Position numbers and translations under genes: made by a program. Shown here one piece after another: positions 1-10,806 of a stretch of DNA of 64,000 bases; position 1 is the stretch's first letter; the number at the start of each line of letters is the position of its first letter. Below the pieces are notes generated by a model, which was not told the DNA's origin, did not search any database, and worked only from the letters and a program-made list of their open reading frames with translations. The DNA is taken from contig OV277871.1 in assembly GCA_922989275.2 (NCBI GenBank), positions 65,245,848 to 65,309,847 of the forward strand, read 5' to 3'. Source of the DNA: Gari tellinella (lineage: Eukaryota > Mollusca > Bivalvia > Cardiida > Psammobiidae).

Positions 1-49
1 CCACGAAAAAGAAAACAATAGAAAATAGCCACATAAGTATCCTCCCGTA

Positions 50-1364
50 ATAACGTCCGTTCGTTCGTCGTCAACAATTTCTTTAAAGGACATCTCCTCC
101 TAAACTACTGTATGGATTTTTACCAAACTTGGCAGGAATGATCCTTATGTGATCTTCTTTCAAAGTTCTTCAAATAGTTTCGGTCCGTTGCATATCTAGG
201 TCACAGGAGCTAAAAAATAGATTTTTTCAATAAAAACTTAAAAAATCTTCTTGTCTGAAACCACAGTACCCTGAGCTTAGATATTTGGCACAAAGCATCG
301 CCTACAGGTCCTCTATCAAAGTTGTTCAAATTATGTCCCTGGGGTAAAAAATGACCCCGCTACGGGGGTCACAAATTTACATAGAGTTATATAGTGACAT
401 CTTCAAACATCTTCTTCTCTGAAACTAATATGGCCAGAGCTATAATATTTGGCATGGTGACACTTCTAGAGGGCCTTCACATATACTGTTCAAATTATTC
501 CGGTCCGTTGCATATCTAGGTCACAGGAGCTAAAAAAAGATTTTTTTCCAATAAAAACTTAAAAAACCAGAGTACCCTGAGCTTAGATATTTGGCACAAA
601 GTATCATCTACAGGTCCTCTATCACAGTTGTTCAAATTATGTCCCTGGGGTCCAAAATTATCCCGCCCCGGGGGTTACAAATTTACATAGAGTTATATAG
701 TGACATCTTCAAACATCTTCTTCTCTGAAACTAATATGGCCAGAGCTATAATATTTGGCATGGTGACACTTCTAGAGGGCCTTTACCAATATTGTTCAAA
801 TTGTTCCGGTCTGTTGCTTATGTAGGTCACAGGAGCTAAAAATAGATTCTTTTCAATGAAAACTTTAAATATCTTCTTGTCTGAAACCAGACTACCCTGA
901 GCTTAGCTATTTGGCACACAGCTTCATCTACAGGGCCTCTATCAAAGTTGTACAAATTATGTCTCTGGGGTAAAAAATGACCCTGCCCGGGGGGTCACAA
1001 ATTTACATAGAGTTATAAAGTGAAATCTTCAAACAGCTTATTCTCTGAAACTAATGTTGCCAGAACTTTGATACTTTGCATAGTGAAAGTTCTAGAGGCA
1101 CTTTAACAATATCTTCAAGTGGTTTTGGTCCATTGCATATCTAGGTCACAGGAGCTAAAAGAGATTTTTTTCAATGAAACCTTCAAAAAAATTTCTTGTC
1201 ATAATAGTCACCACAGTACCCTGAGCTTAGGTATTTGTCACACAGCATCATCCACTCAGCAATTGGCACTGTCATATTGTCATAATTTCTTAGCTTTCAA
1301 AGCTATTGTACATTTACGTCAACGGTTCCATGTGAGCGATTTAGGGCCGTATACGGCTCTTGTT
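50..1364 (+). repeat. Long interspersed repeat S, copy 1 (left end degraded)
   Basis: Same family as the copies at 2,382 and 10,782. It carries about four internal modules of roughly 305-321 bp, seen by the recurring phrase CGGTCCGTTGCATAT near 181, 501, 806 and 1,126 and by blocks reading GTCCCTGGGG and CATAGAGTTATATAGTG. The right end is a short GC stem followed by CTCTTGTT, as in the other copies. The left end resembles the GTCCGTCGT-rich start of the other copies but lacks the AGCTCACCTGAGC palindrome. Non-coding as far as can be seen. Confidence 0.65.
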
Positions 1365-1639
1365 AAAATTATTTGTACAACGGTTAAGAAACCAATACGT
1401 CAAGGAATTGACTTCTGCTAACTGTTCAAAACTAAGACTATGTTGTATGTACAATACAAACTTTTGCCATGAGTATCAAAATAAGAAAGTTTCGTACTAC
1501 TGCCTTATACAGATTAAGAACTTTATCACTTGAAATAGAAAGGGGTAGATATGGCAGTACACTCAAGCCTCTCTAAATCGAATATGTGTGGGGACAACAT
1601 AAAGTTCCGGTTAAGAGGGGTTTCCGGTTCCGAGGGTTT

Positions 1640-1834
1640 TTAACCCATAAGCCATTAATGTATTAAGTATGGATGATAGCTAACCACTTAAAGCAGGTTG
1701 AAAGTAAAGCAGAATGCTCCTTCTGCTTTACTTTCAACCTGCTTTAATATATCATCAGAATGTATAAAGTTGAACTATTTTCTTCAGTGTAGGAATGAAG
1801 CAAAGAGGTAAAAAGGCGTATTATGGTATAATGC
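1640..1834. mobile_element. MITE-C copy 1 (TTAACCC ends, palindrome Y)
   Basis: A degraded copy of the TTAA-type MITE described at 15,984. Its centre is a palindrome of about 57 bp with arms TTAAAGCAGGTTGAAAGTAA and its complement, meeting at a shortened core near 1,717. The left end reads TTAACCCATAAG; the right end is decayed. Confidence 0.6.
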
Positions 1835-2381
1835 TTACTTGCTTAATTCGCCAGAGTATGGCGGATGATGCTTTTCCATGTGTTCCTATCATTCATAGCT
1901 GTAGGCAAATCATTTAGTTGCAGTCCTGTATAATGGGTTTAAAATAAAGGTGGGTTTGAAACGGGATCAAAGTTTTTGTCCTGTTTAAGGGTGTATGAAT
2001 CTTATGAATTTGGGAAGTTTTCAAAGTACATGTATATGAAAACACTCTTTAATGGTTTTGTATTGAAGAGATATTTAAGAAGAATGAAAAAATAGAAAAA
2101 GTGTACATTTTGGTGAACAACCTTTGGCCATGTAAAATTTACCCCACCCACTTTTTCTTATTTTGCCATTTTCAAACAGCCCGCTTCAATAAAAACCATT
2201 GCAAATGAAAACAAACATGATAATTATGTTTTGTGTTATTTATTTCATGTCTATGGTAGTATTTCTTCATGCAAAAACTAATCTAAGACAAAACAGGCAC
2301 CAAATGTGAAATTTATAAAGCTCTAAATATCATCGATATGGTACTTTTTGGACATTTTGTAAAGGGAGATAACTCCTTTTT
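1835..2381. other. No gene seen
   Basis: AT-rich non-coding stretch with no ORF, RNA gene or recognisable repeat end. Short phrases such as GTTTGAAACGGG resemble others near 5,030, so it may be old repeat. Confidence 0.4.
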
Positions 2382-4507
2382 AGCTCACCTGAGCCTTAGG
2401 CTCAGGGTGAGCTATTGTGATCCCATTCCGTCCGGCGTCCGTCGTACGTCGTCCGTCGTCCGTCGTCCGTAGTACGTCGTACGTCGTCCGTTCACATTTT
2501 CAAACAACATCTCCTCTGAAACCACTGACCCGATTTTAACCAAACTTTATCAGAACCTGCAGTGACAAGGGGGAACGAAGTCTTGTTCAAAGTTTTTGGC
2601 TAGAGTTATTCCCCTTGCTGTGGGACTAGATTTTCTAACATGACCGGATAGACAACTTTTAATGCATAAGAAAATCTTTAAAAATCTTCTTCTCAGAAAC
2701 CAAAAGGCCCAGACCTTTGATATTTGGTATGTATCATAACCTAATAATCTCTTATCAACATTGTTCAAATGTTGACCCTTGGGCCAAAAATGGCCCCGCC
2801 CTCGGGCTTATCAGTTTTTCATGGGAAAACCTTAAAAAATCTTCTTCTCTGAAACCGTAAGGCCCAGATCATTTATATTTGACATGTAGCTTTGCGTAAT
2901 AGTCCTCTACCAAGATTGTTCAAATTATGACCCCTGGGTCAAAATTGGCCCCGCCCTGGGGCTTATCAGTTTTACATAGACAAAAATCTTCTTCTCTGAA
3001 ACTGTAAGGCCCAGATCTTTAATATTTGACACATAGCGTTGGCTTATGGTCCTCTACCAAGATTGGTAAAATTATGACCCCCGGGCCAAAAATGGCCCCG
3101 CCCTCGGGGTTATCATTTTTTAGCTCACCTGAGCACAAAGTGCTCAAGGTGAGCTTTTGTGGTCGGTCTTTGTCCGGCGTCCGTCGTCGTGCGCCGTGCG
3201 TTGTGCGTCGTGTGTCAACAATTTCTTCAAACATCTTCTTCTCCAAAACCACTTGCTTGATTGCAACCAAACTTCACAGGAATGTTCCTTGGGTCAAGCT
3301 CTTTCAAAGGTGTTCAAAGAATTTGAAACCATGCAGAACTCTGGTTGCTATGGCAACCAAAGTGAAAAAATAAGGAAATCTTAAAAAATCTTCTTTTCAC
3401 AAACCACAAGAGCCAGAGCTTAGGTATTTTGCACATAGCATTACCTATAGGTCCTCTATCAAAGTTGTTCAAATTTTGCCCCTGGGGTCAAAATTGGCCC
3501 CGCCCCGGGGGTCAACGTTTTACATAGAGTTATATAGTGAAATGTTCAAACATCTTTTTCTCTGAAACCAATATGTCCAGAGCTTTGATATTTAGCATGG
3601 TATTACTTCTAGAGGTATTTGACTTATGTTGTTGAATCGGTTCCGGTCCGTTGCATATCTGGGTCACCGAAGCTAAAAATAGATTTTTTTCCCATGAGAA
3701 CTTAAAAAATCTTCTTGTCTGAAACCATAGTACACTTAGCTTAGATATTTTGCACATAGCATCGTCAACAGATCCTCTATCAAAGTTGTTCAAATTTTGT
3801 CCCTGGGGTCAAAATTGGCTCCGCCCCGGGGACCACAGTTTTACATAGAGTTATATAGTGAAATGTTCAAACATCTTTTTCTCTGGAACCAATATGACCA
3901 GAGCTTTGATATTTGGCATGATGTAACTTTTAGAGGTCCTTCACATGTATGGATGAATTGGTTCTGGTCTGTTGCATATCTGGGTCACCGGAGCTAAAAA
4001 TAGATTTTTTCAATGAAAACTTCAAAAATCTTCTTGTCTGAAACCACAGTACACTGAGTTAAGATATTTTGCACATATCATCGTTTACAGGTCCTCTATC
4101 TTAGTTGTTCAAATTTTGCCCCTGGGGTCAAAATTGGCCCCGCCCTGGGGGTCACCTTTTACAAATCTTCTTTTCTGAAATCACGTGACCCATCCTAGTG
4201 TCACCATTGTCAGGTGAGCGATCAAGGGCCATTCTGGCCCTCTTGTTCATAGGAAAACCTTTAAAATTCTTCTTCTCTGAAACCGTAAGGCCCAGATGTA
4301 GCTTTGCCTTATGGTCCTCTACCATTCAAATTATGACCCCTTGATCAAATTTGGCCCCGTCCCGGTGCTTATCAGTTTTATATAGAATTATATAGGAAAA
4401 CCTTTAAAAATCTTTTTATAGCTATATATATCACAATATTGTCTTGCCCAGTCAGCTTAGATACAATGTTCTCAGGTGAGCTACTTGTGGGCCATGGCCC
4501 TCTTGTT
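2382..4507 (+). repeat. Repeat S, outer copy, split by a younger S copy
   Basis: Starts right after a T-run with the palindrome AGCTCACCTGAGC...GCTCAGGGTGAGCT, followed by a GTCCGTCGTC-rich tract. It ends with a GGGCCATGGCCC stem and CTCTTGTT. Internal units of about 130 bp repeat the phrases AAATCTTCTTCTCTGAAACC and GGCCCCGCCCT. It is interrupted at 3,122-4,247 by another S copy, after which its own sequence resumes with CATAGGAAAACC. The lack of an obvious target duplication, stems at both ends and T-tract insertion recall Helentron-like non-autonomous elements; that assignment is inference. Confidence 0.7.
3122..4247 (+). repeat. Repeat S, nested inner copy
   Basis: Complete copy, from AGCTCACCTGAGCACAAAG through a GTCCGTCGTCGTGCG tract to GGGCCATTCTGGCCCTCTTG. 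It contains two ~324-bp modules (GTTGCATATCTGGGTCACC near 3,650 and 3,972). It sits in a T-run of the outer copy; the uninterrupted equivalent can be read in the same outer element near 2,810-2,835 (CAGTTTTTCATGGGAAAACC). Confidence 0.7.
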
Positions 4508-5420
4508 CTTCAATAACTCAACATTTTCAACACTGACCTTTCAATTTCTTTTCATATTTTGAACTGCCTTAGCATGGGCTTTCATCTGGTAGAATATAAG
4601 AAAAAGATTAATACAAGAACTATTTCATTTTCAAACTTTTTTTACTTTTTTCATAAAATAAAAAATCTAATAAAATCATGTACCTATAAAAAGCATTTTG
4701 ATATTCAAGGATCCATATTGTTCAAACCTGGTCCCTGCTTTGTCTAAATTTGGTTTCTACATGTGAAAATACCATCATAGACATGAAATAAATAATGAAA
4801 ACCCAAATTACCATGTTTGTTTTGTTTTGAAATAGACTTTACTGAAGCTTGTACTCTGAATGGGTAAAATTTGATTTTTTTTTTCCAAATTTGACATACC
4901 TTTTTCAAATTGCTGTAGCTCAAAAAAAGGACACCACCATATATTATATTTTCATTCATCATAAACAGCTCTTCCAAAAAACAATGATAGAAAAAAAGTT
5001 TATTACTTTGAAAAATTGGCTTATGGGTTTGAAACACCCTTAAAGAGACTCCCGTTATTAAGAGGTTCCGGTTCGGAGGGGTCCCCCTGTAACTATCAAT
5101 GCTGATGAGCACACGCTGCAACTTTATGAATATAAGACAGACACATTCAAACGATAGCCCCACTTTACTTCCATCTACTTTTAAACGCTTCACCGCAATA
5201 GTCGACTAACGTTGACTTTGCAAACAGTTTGGATCCAGATCAATGCCTTGTAACGCAGCGTATGCTCAGGACCAAAGCTAATGAGCACTCATATCAATAT
5301 TTAATTAGTCAAAAGTTTAATGTGTGAATTTTGTATAAAATTGCAGAGGACAGATGTTTGCAGACGATAGTGTGTTTGCAAAAAGGTTAAATAGGGCATT
5401 TAAATTTTATATTGGAGATA
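4508..5420. other. No gene seen; AT-rich with repeat scraps
   Basis: Several ORFs of 60-150 codons occur on both strands but overlap each other, lack family motifs and lie in low-complexity AT-rich DNA. Near 5,049-5,090 a GGTTCCGGTTCGGAGGGG phrase matches scraps at 1,600, 57,330 and 59,100, suggesting a further degraded element. Confidence 0.4.
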
Positions 5421-5879
5421 TTAACCCTTTCGACTTGTGGGTACATGTATTAATAATCCTTTTTGGACTCTTCTAGTACATGTATTTTGAACCGGTCTAC
5501 TGTTACAGTTTTGGTATGACAACAAAATCAATGAAACTATCTAACAGTGCAGACCTTTATCAGAGCCTTCTGATCGGGGTCTACACTGTTTACATTTGTA
5601 ATCAGTTATCCAAACAGAGGTACAGTGGAGAATATGTTATTCTTTCCCGTTTAAACGCAAACGCAAAACACTAAAACGTAAAAAAGTACAAATTTTTGAC
5701 AATTCTGATAATTCATGTTTATCTTGGTGGCAAACAGTTTGGAGCATGATCAGACGCCGGGTTACCCGGCGTCTGATCTGGCTCCAAACTGTTTGCACGG
5801 CAAATAATATTTTAGCGTAAACGCGTTTATTGGGAAAGAATAACACATTCTCCTCTGTATGTAGCGTTGAACGGGTTAA
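5421..5879. mobile_element. MITE-H copy, interrupted by MITE-A
   Basis: Ends are TTAACCCTTTCGAC and GAACGGGTTAA, a TTAA-type pattern with CCC/GGG termini as in piggyBac-like elements. The centre (about 5,545-5,595) is a degraded palindrome X of the GACCCTGATCAGAGGGC subtype. A MITE-A copy has inserted at 5,621-5,859. Confidence 0.55.
5621..5859 (-). mobile_element. MITE-A copy 1, nested in MITE-H
   Basis: Flanking TA and terminal repeats of TACAGTGGAGAA type at both ends. In this orientation the GTTTAAACGCAAACGC arm comes first. The central palindrome X spans about 5,729-5,801, with mirrored GACGCCGGG/CCCGGCGTC. Confidence 0.8.
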
Positions 5880-5930
5880 CTAATCACCTGAAAACAAACA
5901 ATGTACATGTATATTGCATTGTTGTAGAAG

Positions 5931-6211
5931 TACAGTGCTTCCTATCTATAACAACACCCATCGGGAGCCCAAGATTGTGTGTGTTGTTCGATGGGAGTTT
6001 CTAAAGTGAGGGAAATCGGCTTACATTTGCAAACAGTTTGAATCCAGATCAGACACCGCGTAATGCTTTCAGAAAAAACAGCAGATGACAAATTTAAGCA
6101 GACCATATTGCAGCCGAGAAATTTAAGGTTATGCATGCGAGTTCAGCGGCATACGTTGTTGCAAGGAAGGACTCGTTGTTCGGATAGGCGTTGTAGGGAG
6201 GGAACACTGTA
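5931..6211 (+). mobile_element. MITE-B copy 1 (palindrome X half lost)
   Basis: Left end TACAGTGCTTCCTATCTATA, right end GTTGTAGGGAGGGAACACTG-TA. Internal landmarks of the family are GATTGTGTGTGTTGTTCG, TACATTTGCAAACAG and AGCAGACGACAA-like sequence. Palindrome X is present only as its left arm (about 6,031-6,065). Confidence 0.65.
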
Positions 6212-6386
6212 CAACCGTGATGTGTGTAAGAAATATGGATAACACAGTACGAAAGATAATTAACCGGGAGCCGGAAAATGCCATTTAGCATCGCTGATTA
6301 CTTAGAGACCGATTGCTACAATTATCACCAGTTCATGTCCAAGGCCTTCAAATTAAGGCGGAAGCTCAGTCAATTTCGACATCGTC

Positions 6387-6617
6387 TTAACCATTTACCC
6401 CATAAATACACCCTTTTTACGCCTTAAATGTATTCATCTAGTGAAGAAAATAGTTCCAATTCAAACAGTCATGAAAAAGTACCATATGCATTTTTTTTAT
6501 ATTCTAGCAGAGGGTAGCTTAAAGCAGGCTGTAAGTAAAGCAGAATGTGCCTTAAGGCACATTCTGCTTTATTTTCAACCTGCTTTAAGTGGTCACTTAA
6601 TTTCAAATATGGGTTAA
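6387..6617. mobile_element. MITE-C copy 2
   Basis: Left end TTAACCATTTACCCCATAAA, right end ATGGGTTAA. Palindrome Y at about 6,521-6,591 has arms TTAAAGCAGGCTG/CAACCTGCTTTAA and core GTGCCTTAAGGCAC, a core variant in which both arms carry the change. Confidence 0.75.
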
Positions 6618-6863
6618 CTTGTCTGAAATAACCGAGAAGTGTCAAATGGGTTATATTTATTCGATACACGCTGTGTTGGTGTAATTCTACACATTCAACC
6701 CTAGCGATGAGTATTCTCGACATTAACAAAAAGTGTACAGGTATATAAAGAGTACTGTTGTCCTGTGCAAACGGTGTAGTCCCTGATGAGAGGGCTCTTG
6801 ATTGTAATTTCAAAACATATTGTCCAAATCAACCATGAAAAGTAAAACAATGAACTAGACCTT

Positions 6864-7064
6864 ATTGGGCTCCAGATAACGTAAGTATTTCGAAAACTTA
6901 AATCTTTATTTCTGCTTTTAAACCCAATGGTGTCATACTCATTAAAAGTGTCTCGAATAGACGTTTTAATCAGTAGTAACACCATAGCATTCGGTGCTGA
7001 AATGAGTGAGAAAATGTTAGATTGGTTCAGATTACTCTCGCTTACATGTTTAGCTGGAACATCT
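6864..7064. mobile_element. MITE-J copy (GGGCTCCAGATAA ends)
   Basis: Matches the better copy at 42,515-42,706 in the order GGGCTCCAGATAA, TCTTTATTTCTG, TTAAACCCAATGGTGTCA, AGTAACACCATAG and GAGAAAATGTTAGATT. The right end is degraded. Confidence 0.5.
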
Positions 7065-7340
7065 GGATAACCCTTATTCTGCTGCACAGACGTCTGCTTC
7101 GACATTGTCGTCTGCAAAGTGTGTTCAGTTTAGATTTATGCATTGTTTTAATTAAACAAACCTTAAGACGAGTGTCAAATAGTTTGGATCCAGATGAGAC
7201 GCCACGTTACGCGGCGTCTTTTTAGATTCAAATAGTTTGTAAACTCCGTAAAGTAGGCACAGGGTTAAACACTTTGAGATTCAATAACAACGTGTACATA
7301 TCTTTCACTGTGGGTAAACGGTCAAATAAACCTATAGAGA
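7065..7340. other. Palindrome X fragment and non-coding DNA
   Basis: At about 7,177-7,236 lies a standalone, imperfect palindrome X (AATAGTTTGGATCCAGATGA, then GCGGCGTC, TTCAAATAGTTTG). No coding signal. Confidence 0.45.
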
Positions 7341-7344
7341 ATGT

Positions 7345-8170
7345 ATACCTTGAGCTTGCTGAAAATGACCGTTTCAGCCTTGTCCGCTCTCTAACTCAAA
7401 CATTTCTATTTGGATCTTCACCAAACATGCTACAAATGTTTAGTACTATAGAATCTAGGTCAGGTTCAATAACTAGCAAAATCGCATAAGGCATGTCTGA
7501 GTTATTGCTGAAAAATGCTGAAACAGTCATTTTTTAATACATAAAGGGCAAACACTCAGATATGCCACATGCGATTTTTGTAATAATCAAACTAAACCTA
7601 AATTTTATATACTTAAACATTTTCAGCAAGTTTAATGAATATCCGATAAAAACTGTATGTGTTAGAGTGCAAAAAGTGACTGACACCGTCATTTTTCATT
7701 AATAAACAGGCAATAACTTAGATATACCTTATGCGCTTTTAGTAGTAATCATACTTAACCTTGATATTATATCAATAAATATTTTCAGCAAATTTGGTGA
7801 AGATCCAATAAAACGTATTTGTGTTAGAGAGCAAACCTTGCTGAAAACAGTCATTTTTTAATACATAAAGGGCAAAAACTAAGGTATGCCACATGCGATT
7901 TTAGTAATAATCAAACTAGACCTGAATTTTATATGAATAAATATTTTCAGCATGTTTGGTGAATATCCGATAAAAACTGTTTGTTTTAGAGTGCAAAAAT
8001 GACTGAAACAGTCATTTTTTATAAATTAACAGGCAATAACTCAAAAACACCTTATGCGATTTTAGTAGTAATCAAACTAAACCTTGATTTTATATCAATG
8101 AACATTTTCAGCAAGTTTGTGGAAGATCGGATAAAAGATATTCGAGTTAGAGAGCGGACAAAAAAGTGTG
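7345..8170. repeat. 162-bp satellite with one inverted terminal unit
   Basis: Four head-to-tail units of about 162 bp begin near 7,523, 7,687, 7,848 and 8,010 (CAGTCATTTTT...). Units 1 and 3 share ACATAAAGGGCAA and CCACATGCG; units 2 and 4 share AACAGGCAATAAC and CCTTATGCG, giving a two-unit higher-order period of about 325 bp. The sequence at 7,345-7,490 is the same unit inverted, so the ends (CCGCTCTCTAACTC on the left, GAGTTAGAGAGCGG on the right) are inverted repeats. Confidence 0.7.
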
Positions 8171-8805
8171 ATAGTCTAACTGACTGATGGATCGACCGTC
8201 GAAGGTAATTGCGGTTGCACACGGTGATGTTGACTCCGGCTGTATCACGTGATACTAAGCCGTGTGGTAAGGTTTATGGCAGACGCTCTATTTTCGGTTT
8301 GTTATGATTTTAAATCGCCCTTTTTGGTGATTTAGGTCCGTCTTCATCATTTCATAGATCAGTTTGGCCCATTAGAATGTTCAAACATTATTATTAACCG
8401 TTATTGTATTTCAGACATTATGAAAAGGTCTGAAAACACAATGGGACTTTAAACGTTTCAGGGTTGACGTTCTGTACTCTCTGGATTATTGTGTGATACA
8501 AAAGATCTGGATCCAGTTGAGACGCCGAGTAACTGGACTTTTAAACTGGATCCCTATCGTTTCTCACTGTCAATACAGATATATCAACACAAGAAATGTT
8601 GTACACGAAAATTGTTAGCAAACGGGCGGCAATAACGTATACTGCTCAAGGTTAAGATTTTTCAGTTACCGTTTTGGGTAACAGCTTTGGTATTTTTAGA
8701 AGATTATAGGGACTGTTCAAATGATAAACAAACGACGTCATTTTAATGAAAAGGGGACGAAAGGGCTAATCATAAAATGGTGCACGTTTATATACACGCA
8801 TCTAT
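8171..8805. other. No gene seen; degraded palindrome X
   Basis: Non-coding. At about 8,503-8,565 a decayed palindrome X (GGATCCAGTTGAGACGCC) is visible. No other structure recognised. Confidence 0.4.
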
Positions 8806-9051
8806 TACAGTGGAGGAATACATTATTCTTTCAGTATATACGCGTTTACACTGAAATTATCATTTCCATTGCGAACAGTTTGGAGCCAGATCAGACGCCG
8901 GGTAACCCGGCGTCTGATCGGGTCCCATACTGTTTGCTACCCAAATAAATGGCCAAACATAAGGTGTCCGTTTCTACATTATGTTGCAATGCGTTTCGTT
9001 TGCTTTGAAAGGGGACATATTTTCCGAAAGAATAACGTCTTTGCTATTGTA
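8806..9051 (+). mobile_element. MITE-A copy 2
   Basis: TACAGTGGAGGAATACATTA at the left, a decayed right end CTTTGCTATTG-TA, and a central palindrome X (about 8,871-8,937) with GACGCCGGGTAACCCGGCGT. More diverged than most copies, so probably old. Confidence 0.7.
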
Positions 9052-9145
9052 TCTGACAAAAGAGCATGCTTCATTGACTCTCGAGGGATTTATTCCATTC
9101 TGAAGTCATCTGAGCTGGTGCTGCACTGTTTGCAAAGGATGTATA

Positions 9146-9483
9146 TACAGTACTCCCTCTCTACAACGGCCCTCCCAACAACGGCTCCCTCTTTACAGCG
9201 ACACATTACAAAGTTACCGAAACAGTACAATTATGTATCACACTTGACTGCTGGAATATCGTCTGTTTAAAGTTGTCGTCTGCTGTTTTCTCAAGGTTAC
9301 ATACTGGACATTTTGGCAGATAAAAACGTAATGACGAGTGACAAACGGATTGAATCCAGATCATACGCCGCGTCAAGCTGTTTGCAAATGTAAACCAATT
9401 TCCCTCTCTATAACGACTCCCTCCGAACAACGCACACAATTGTTGTCTCCCATTGGATGTCGTTGTGGAGAGGGAACGCTGTA
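9146..9483 (-). mobile_element. MITE-B copy 2
   Basis: Ends TACAGTACTCCCTCTCTACA and GGAGAGGGAACGCTG-TA; internal TCGTCTGCTGTTTTCTC and TTGTCTCCCATTGGATGTCG in reverse order to copy 1. Palindrome X near 9,343-9,386 is shortened in its centre. Confidence 0.7.
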
Positions 9484-9559
9484 TCCAGTTCCAGTATGTG
9501 TTTCTCTTTGATATTGGCTATCGCTTTTTAAAAACGTCATGCAATTATGTAATATTAGA

Positions 9560-9745
9560 TCTATACGGTTTTACATTTGCTTGTTAAATTTCTTTGAAGC
9601 ATTTTTCTTTAATCTTGAAAAATAGAAAACTAATTTAGGAACATTCTCAATAATCTGCGGAATTCAATAACTACCATGGGACATGTTGTTTAAAATAAAG
9701 TGGTTACTAAGCGATTAATAAAACTTTCTCTCAATAATGCACAAG
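9560..9745. repeat. Dispersed repeat shared with 16,830-16,965
   Basis: Both places read AAT-C--A--A-TA-CATGGGAC, then TTAAAATA, then TTAC-AAGCGATTAAT. Family and ends not defined; both copies lie just left of MITE-A type sequence. Confidence 0.35.
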
Positions 9746-9847
9746 GGCTGTCATTGATGGTTACCAGAACTTGCGTAGATATAATATGATCTGTCATTTT
9801 GGTGCGGATCAATACGAAGTTCGATAAACTCCTTCAATAGAAACCAA

Positions 9848-10100
9848 TTCAGTGGAGAACACGTTATTATTTCCCAATACACGCGTTTTATGCTAAAACT
9901 TTTATATCCGTTGCAAACAATTTGGAGCCTGATCAGACGCCGGGTAACCCGGCGTCTGATCAGTCTCCAAATTATTTGCTACTCGGGTTAAAATGATTTG
10001 TTAAAACATATCTAAAAACTGACATTTTCAACATTTAAATGCTTTGTGTTTGCGGTTCGTTAACATGTAAATGGGACAATATATTGTCTTCTCCAAAGTA
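9848..10100 (+). mobile_element. MITE-A copy 3 (old)
   Basis: TTCAGTGGAGAACACGTTAT at left, TCTTCTCCAAAGTA at right, palindrome X at about 9,914-9,980 with an intact GACGCCGGGTAACCCGGCGT centre. Inner flanks are diverged. Confidence 0.7.
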
Positions 10101-10314
10101 ACATGTTACTGCATCCTGCTCGCAAAGGCTAAATACATAAGAAAACAGTGTAGACCCTGATAAAACGCCGCAAACTCGGCATCTCATCAGGATATGCACC
10201 GTTTTCTATTTCATATAAAATGATCAAATGTACGGACAGATGCTATACAATGGCTTTAGGTCACCGGTGTACAGTAGTCCGCCCACTCTACAGCATCTTC
10301 CAATGGGAGACAAA
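10101..10314. repeat. Standalone palindrome X fragment
   Basis: At about 10,145-10,212 lies CAGTGTAGACCCTGATAAAA, GCCGCAAACTCGGC and CTCATCAGGATATGCACCG, an imperfect palindrome of the MITE-H subtype without clear TIRs around it. Confidence 0.4.
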
Positions 10315-10677
10315 TACAGCGCCCCCTCTCTACAACGACATCCAATGGGAGACAACAAGTGTTTGCGTTGTTCGGTGGGAGTCGTTAGAGGGAGGGAAAT
10401 CCGGTTATATTTGCAAACAGCTTAAATCAAGATCAGACGCCGCGTAACGCGGCGTCTGGTCTGGATTCAAGCTGTTTGTCACTCATCATTAAGTTTTTTC
10501 TTTCAAAATGTCCAATATGTAACTTTGAGAAAAACAGCAGACGACAACTTTTAGCAGACGATATTAAAGCAGTAAAAGCGTTAGACATAATTGTCTTGTT
10601 TAGGGAACTGCGACAAGAGTCGTTGTAAGGAGAGAGTCGTTGTTGGGAGGGCCGTTGTAGGGAGGGAGCGTGCTGTA
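10315..10677 (+). mobile_element. MITE-B copy 3 (best copy; reference for the family)
   Basis: About 360 bp. Ends are TACAGCGCCCCCTCTCTACA and GGGAGGGAGCGTGCTG-TA, with TA at both borders, which suggests a Tc1/mariner-type non-autonomous element. Inner order: CATCCAATGGGAGACAA, TTGCGTTGTTCGG, GTCGTTAGAGGGAGGGAAAT, palindrome X (about 10,415-10,481; GAATCC/GGATTC arm subtype with GCCGCGTAACGCGGC centre), TGTCACTCATCATTAAG, AACAGCAGACGACAA and GAGTCGTTGT. The outer arms are themselves composed of repeated CGTTGTAGGGAGGG-like words. Confidence 0.8.
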
Positions 10678-10775
10678 GTGTGTGTTGTTCGACCGAGGTG
10701 TTATAGGAAGGAAAATTGGCATACATTTGCAAACAACATGATTCAAGCTGTTTGTCACTCCTCAAGTTGTTGGTT

Positions 10776-10781
<6 letters not shown>

Positions 10782-10806
<25 letters not shown>

